Shown here in pieces: positions 62,088 to 64,000 of a stretch of DNA of 64,000 nt. The stretch is from Diphasiastrum complanatum. Its lineage: Eukaryota > Streptophyta > Lycopodiopsida > Lycopodiales > Lycopodiaceae. The stretch is taken from positions 3,041,528-3,105,527 of the forward strand of contig CM055102.1 in NCBI GenBank assembly GCA_029204225.1, given 5' to 3'. The notes below the pieces were generated by a model, which saw only the letters and a program-made list of their open reading frames with translations, had not been told where the DNA came from and made no database searches. The translations under genes and the position numbers were made by a program. Each line of letters starts with the position of its first letter. The first letter of the stretch is position 1.

Positions 62088-62870
62088 ATGTATCTCGAAT
62101 GGATGGTGATTGTGGCCAGGGTAGCATGCATCCTTGGAGTGACACGGATGCTAGAAATCTATAGTGGTGCCCTTTGCAAATTTACAAGGATCTCCAAGTG
62201 CAGGGATTGACGGGGCCGCCTTTCGTACCAATAGTGAGAAACGTGATTGAACTTAATCGACTGCTGTTGAGGCATGATCTACCTCGATGAACCACCCATC
62301 AAATGAAGTTGTGCCATACATATTGCCTCACTGCAGAGCATGGTCTAAGATATATGGTGACAATCACTACTGGTTTTTGTTTTGTCATTTTCATTGACTT
62401 TAGGCATTAATTGTCCGACTTTTGCAATATTTGGAGGTTTACAAGCTCTTTGCAGGAGAAACATTCGTGTATTGCGCTAGGTCTCAAGTGAGAGTGACTA
62501 TCACTGATCATGAGGTCATCAAGGAATAAATAATAAATCTGCACAGTGTCCCAAAGTGCCACCTACCAACACTTCCAAAGATTTGTTTGGAGACGGTTTA
62601 GTAACGGCTACTGGTGAAAAGTGGGTAGAGCAAAGGCACATTCCTAGTCTGCATGGCTTCGATGTTGAGAAGCTCAAGGTATAAGCAACGCTTCTCTCGA
62701 AAATCAAACCGATATTCAATTCAAGCTATGGTGGAAGAGATTGTAGACCTGGCTATGAAGATGATGAATGATTAGTCTCGCAGGATCATAGAGGCTAATC
62801 AACCCAAGGATTTGGAGATTGAGCTTCTAGAGGAGTATCAAGTATCACTTATAACCAAGACATGAATTGA
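62088..62870 (+). pseudogene. Cytochrome P450 (CYP72-clan type) N-terminal remnant
   Basis: Pieces in correct order: a hydrophobic N-terminus from ATG 62088 (MYLEWMVIVARVACILGVTR); after a frameshift QGLTGPPFVPIVRNVIEL (near 62200), where CYP72-clan enzymes have QGI.GP.Y......GN; PHCRAWSKIYG (near 62325); an apparent intron of about 100 bp; GETFVYCARSQVRVTITDHE (near 62455); a stop and frameshift; LFGDGLVTATGEKWVEQR (near 62583); and MVEEIVDLAMKMMND (near 62730). Stops and frameshifts are many, and the I-helix and heme-binding Cys regions are absent before the copia sequence at 63.4 kb. A relic of a monooxygenase gene. Confidence 0.72.
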
Positions 62871-63378
62871 TGAAATCTTTCCACTTATGTTGAATTAGAG
62901 TGTAATGTTGCTTATGACAGATGTATTCCCCAAGATTATTGATATGCAAGCCCTTAGCAAACAAGCGCATGTTTGCATAAAGAGTGTGCGAGTATGAGTT
63001 CGAAGAAGTAAAAGCTTCACCATTTCTTCGAATGTCTTCTTGCAACAACACACTGAGTCAGATCTGAGTGTGTTGTAACGTTTATCACCCAGCTTTTGTA
63101 CGTGTCAAACAAGCTTGAAAGCAATATTATGATTGTGTCTCGATCATCTATGATTGATCCGATAATTGCCATCTACTACAATAGATTCTCGAACTAGTTT
63201 ATGTGATTCTATAATGAATCATCATCAGACATTTTCAATGAGAAGAATCTTCTTCTAAGATGTAACTTAGAAGCTATGTCCCTCACATCATACAACGTGC
63301 TTAGTATATTCTAAACTTCTTTGGAAGTCTGAACTTCAGATACATGGCTGATTAGAGTATCTGAAATGTTGAGGATGA
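62871..63378. other. No gene recognised
   Basis: Probably further gag-pol remnant of the minus-strand copia element in degenerate form. Nothing can be supported. Confidence 0.35.
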
Positions 63379-63573
63379 TCAGCACAAAGGCCTTGCCATT
63401 AGCTTCCATCTTGAGATTGATGCGTCATTTGCAACTGGTCTTTCTTCGACACCTATGACAACATCATACGATTCCTTGGCCATTAACAATGTTTTCATCT
63501 TAAATTTCCATAAGAAATAGTTGGATCCATTGAGCTTGTCTGCGATGAGAACAACTTTATTTTGAGAATCCAT
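63379..63573 (-). pseudogene. Copia G gag N-terminal fragment
   Basis: 64 codons from ATG at 63573. It shows the gag-polypeptide/UBN2-type opening with NGSNYFLWKFKM and then KESYDVVIGVEERPV before the frame is lost at SRWKLMARPLC. In active copia elements a long helical gag follows; here it does not. Confidence 0.65.
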
Positions 63574-64000
63574 ATGGAACTTAGTCTATGTGATAGTGAT
63601 GACTATCAGTGACTTAGGAATAAAAATTGAGTCTATCTTTATGTCAGAACAAGAAAACAATTATTCTATTCAACTGATAGAATCATGTTCAGAAAGAAAA
63701 AACTCCTATGAAGTGTTGGTTCTAATGATTCCAAGCTTTGAAATCATGAAGGTATTAAATCACCTTGAGCTTCTTGAATCAAAGTTCATAGTAGCTTTGA
63801 TACCATATTGGGGGATCATATAATCATAATGCTTAGATACCATGTTGGAAAAAACTGAATCGGGAACGATCAGTTTTCTTGGTGCAATGAACTACGTCTA
63901 TCACATTGAAGCCCATGATTTTGTGGACTCTACTTGATTCAAACTTTGAAATCATACAGATCAATTCAATTGATTACTTAGTCGTATACAAATTCATTTA
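63379..64000 (-). mobile_element. Copia element G: LTR junction, primer site, gag start
   Basis: Gag N-terminus at 63379-63573 (minus) reads DSQNKVVLIADKLNGSNYFL followed by WKFKMKTLLMAKES, the typical copia opening (K.L.G.NY..W). Primer-site-like complements are GCTTTGATACCA (63794-63805) and GCTTAGATACCA (63831-63842). The second directly abuts TGTTGGAAAA at 63843, taken as the LTR edge. The LTR extends beyond the window end, so its length is unknown. Confidence 0.65.

Overview
The window is nuclear DNA of a land plant, most likely a vascular plant with a large, repeat-filled genome. The evidence is Ty3/gypsy chromovirus and Ty1/copia elements primed by the plant initiator-Met tRNA (primer site TGGTATCAGAGCC), plant-type LINE and hAT remnants, very long (AG)n microsatellites, and a multi-exon plant lipid phosphate phosphatase gene with GT-AG introns. 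The LINE type would suit a fern or other non-flowering plant, but that is an inference and the species cannot be fixed from the sequence.

Layout. 0-5.1 kb: two decayed LINE fragments on the minus strand, the larger split by a 358-bp solo LTR with a 5-bp target duplication. 5.1-11.4 kb: complete gypsy element A (5-bp TSD, LTRs identical by eye, reading frame broken). 11.4-14.8 kb: old minus-strand gypsy F with internal deletions. 16-17.6 kb: degenerate hAT transposase gene on the minus strand. 17.7-20.4 kb: gag-like ORF, a 159-bp tandem duplication, a primer-site/LTR junction holding a tRNA-like sequence, and a LINE whose endonuclease part is inverted relative to its RT part. 21.2 kb: orphan first exon of an FGGY-type kinase. 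21.3-36 kb: mostly non-coding, with three huge (CT/GA)n tracts, a GACTCGAATTTTT minisatellite and a dispersed repeat (R1) found again near 53 kb. 36.1-40.4 kb: decayed copia element with a 303-bp hAT-type MITE in its presumed LTR. 41.3-47.6 kb: complete gypsy element B, same family as A, with a long open gag-pol frame. 48.5-51.9 kb: truncated, internally duplicated relative C. 53.4-57.1 kb: 3' half of a different gypsy, D. 58.1-60.8 kb: seven well-formed exons of a long-chain-base-1-phosphate phosphatase (LPPD/SPP1 type). 62.1-62.9 kb: cytochrome P450 pseudogene. 63.4 kb to the end: start of a minus-strand copia element.

Only the phosphatase looks like a working host gene; the FGGY exon is a possible second. 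The most interesting signal is the A/B/C gypsy family. All three copies carry the same in-frame TAA inside gag, and all share an unusual DDG protease motif, although A and B inserted recently. That suggests either a tolerated or functional stop, or movement with proteins supplied in trans.
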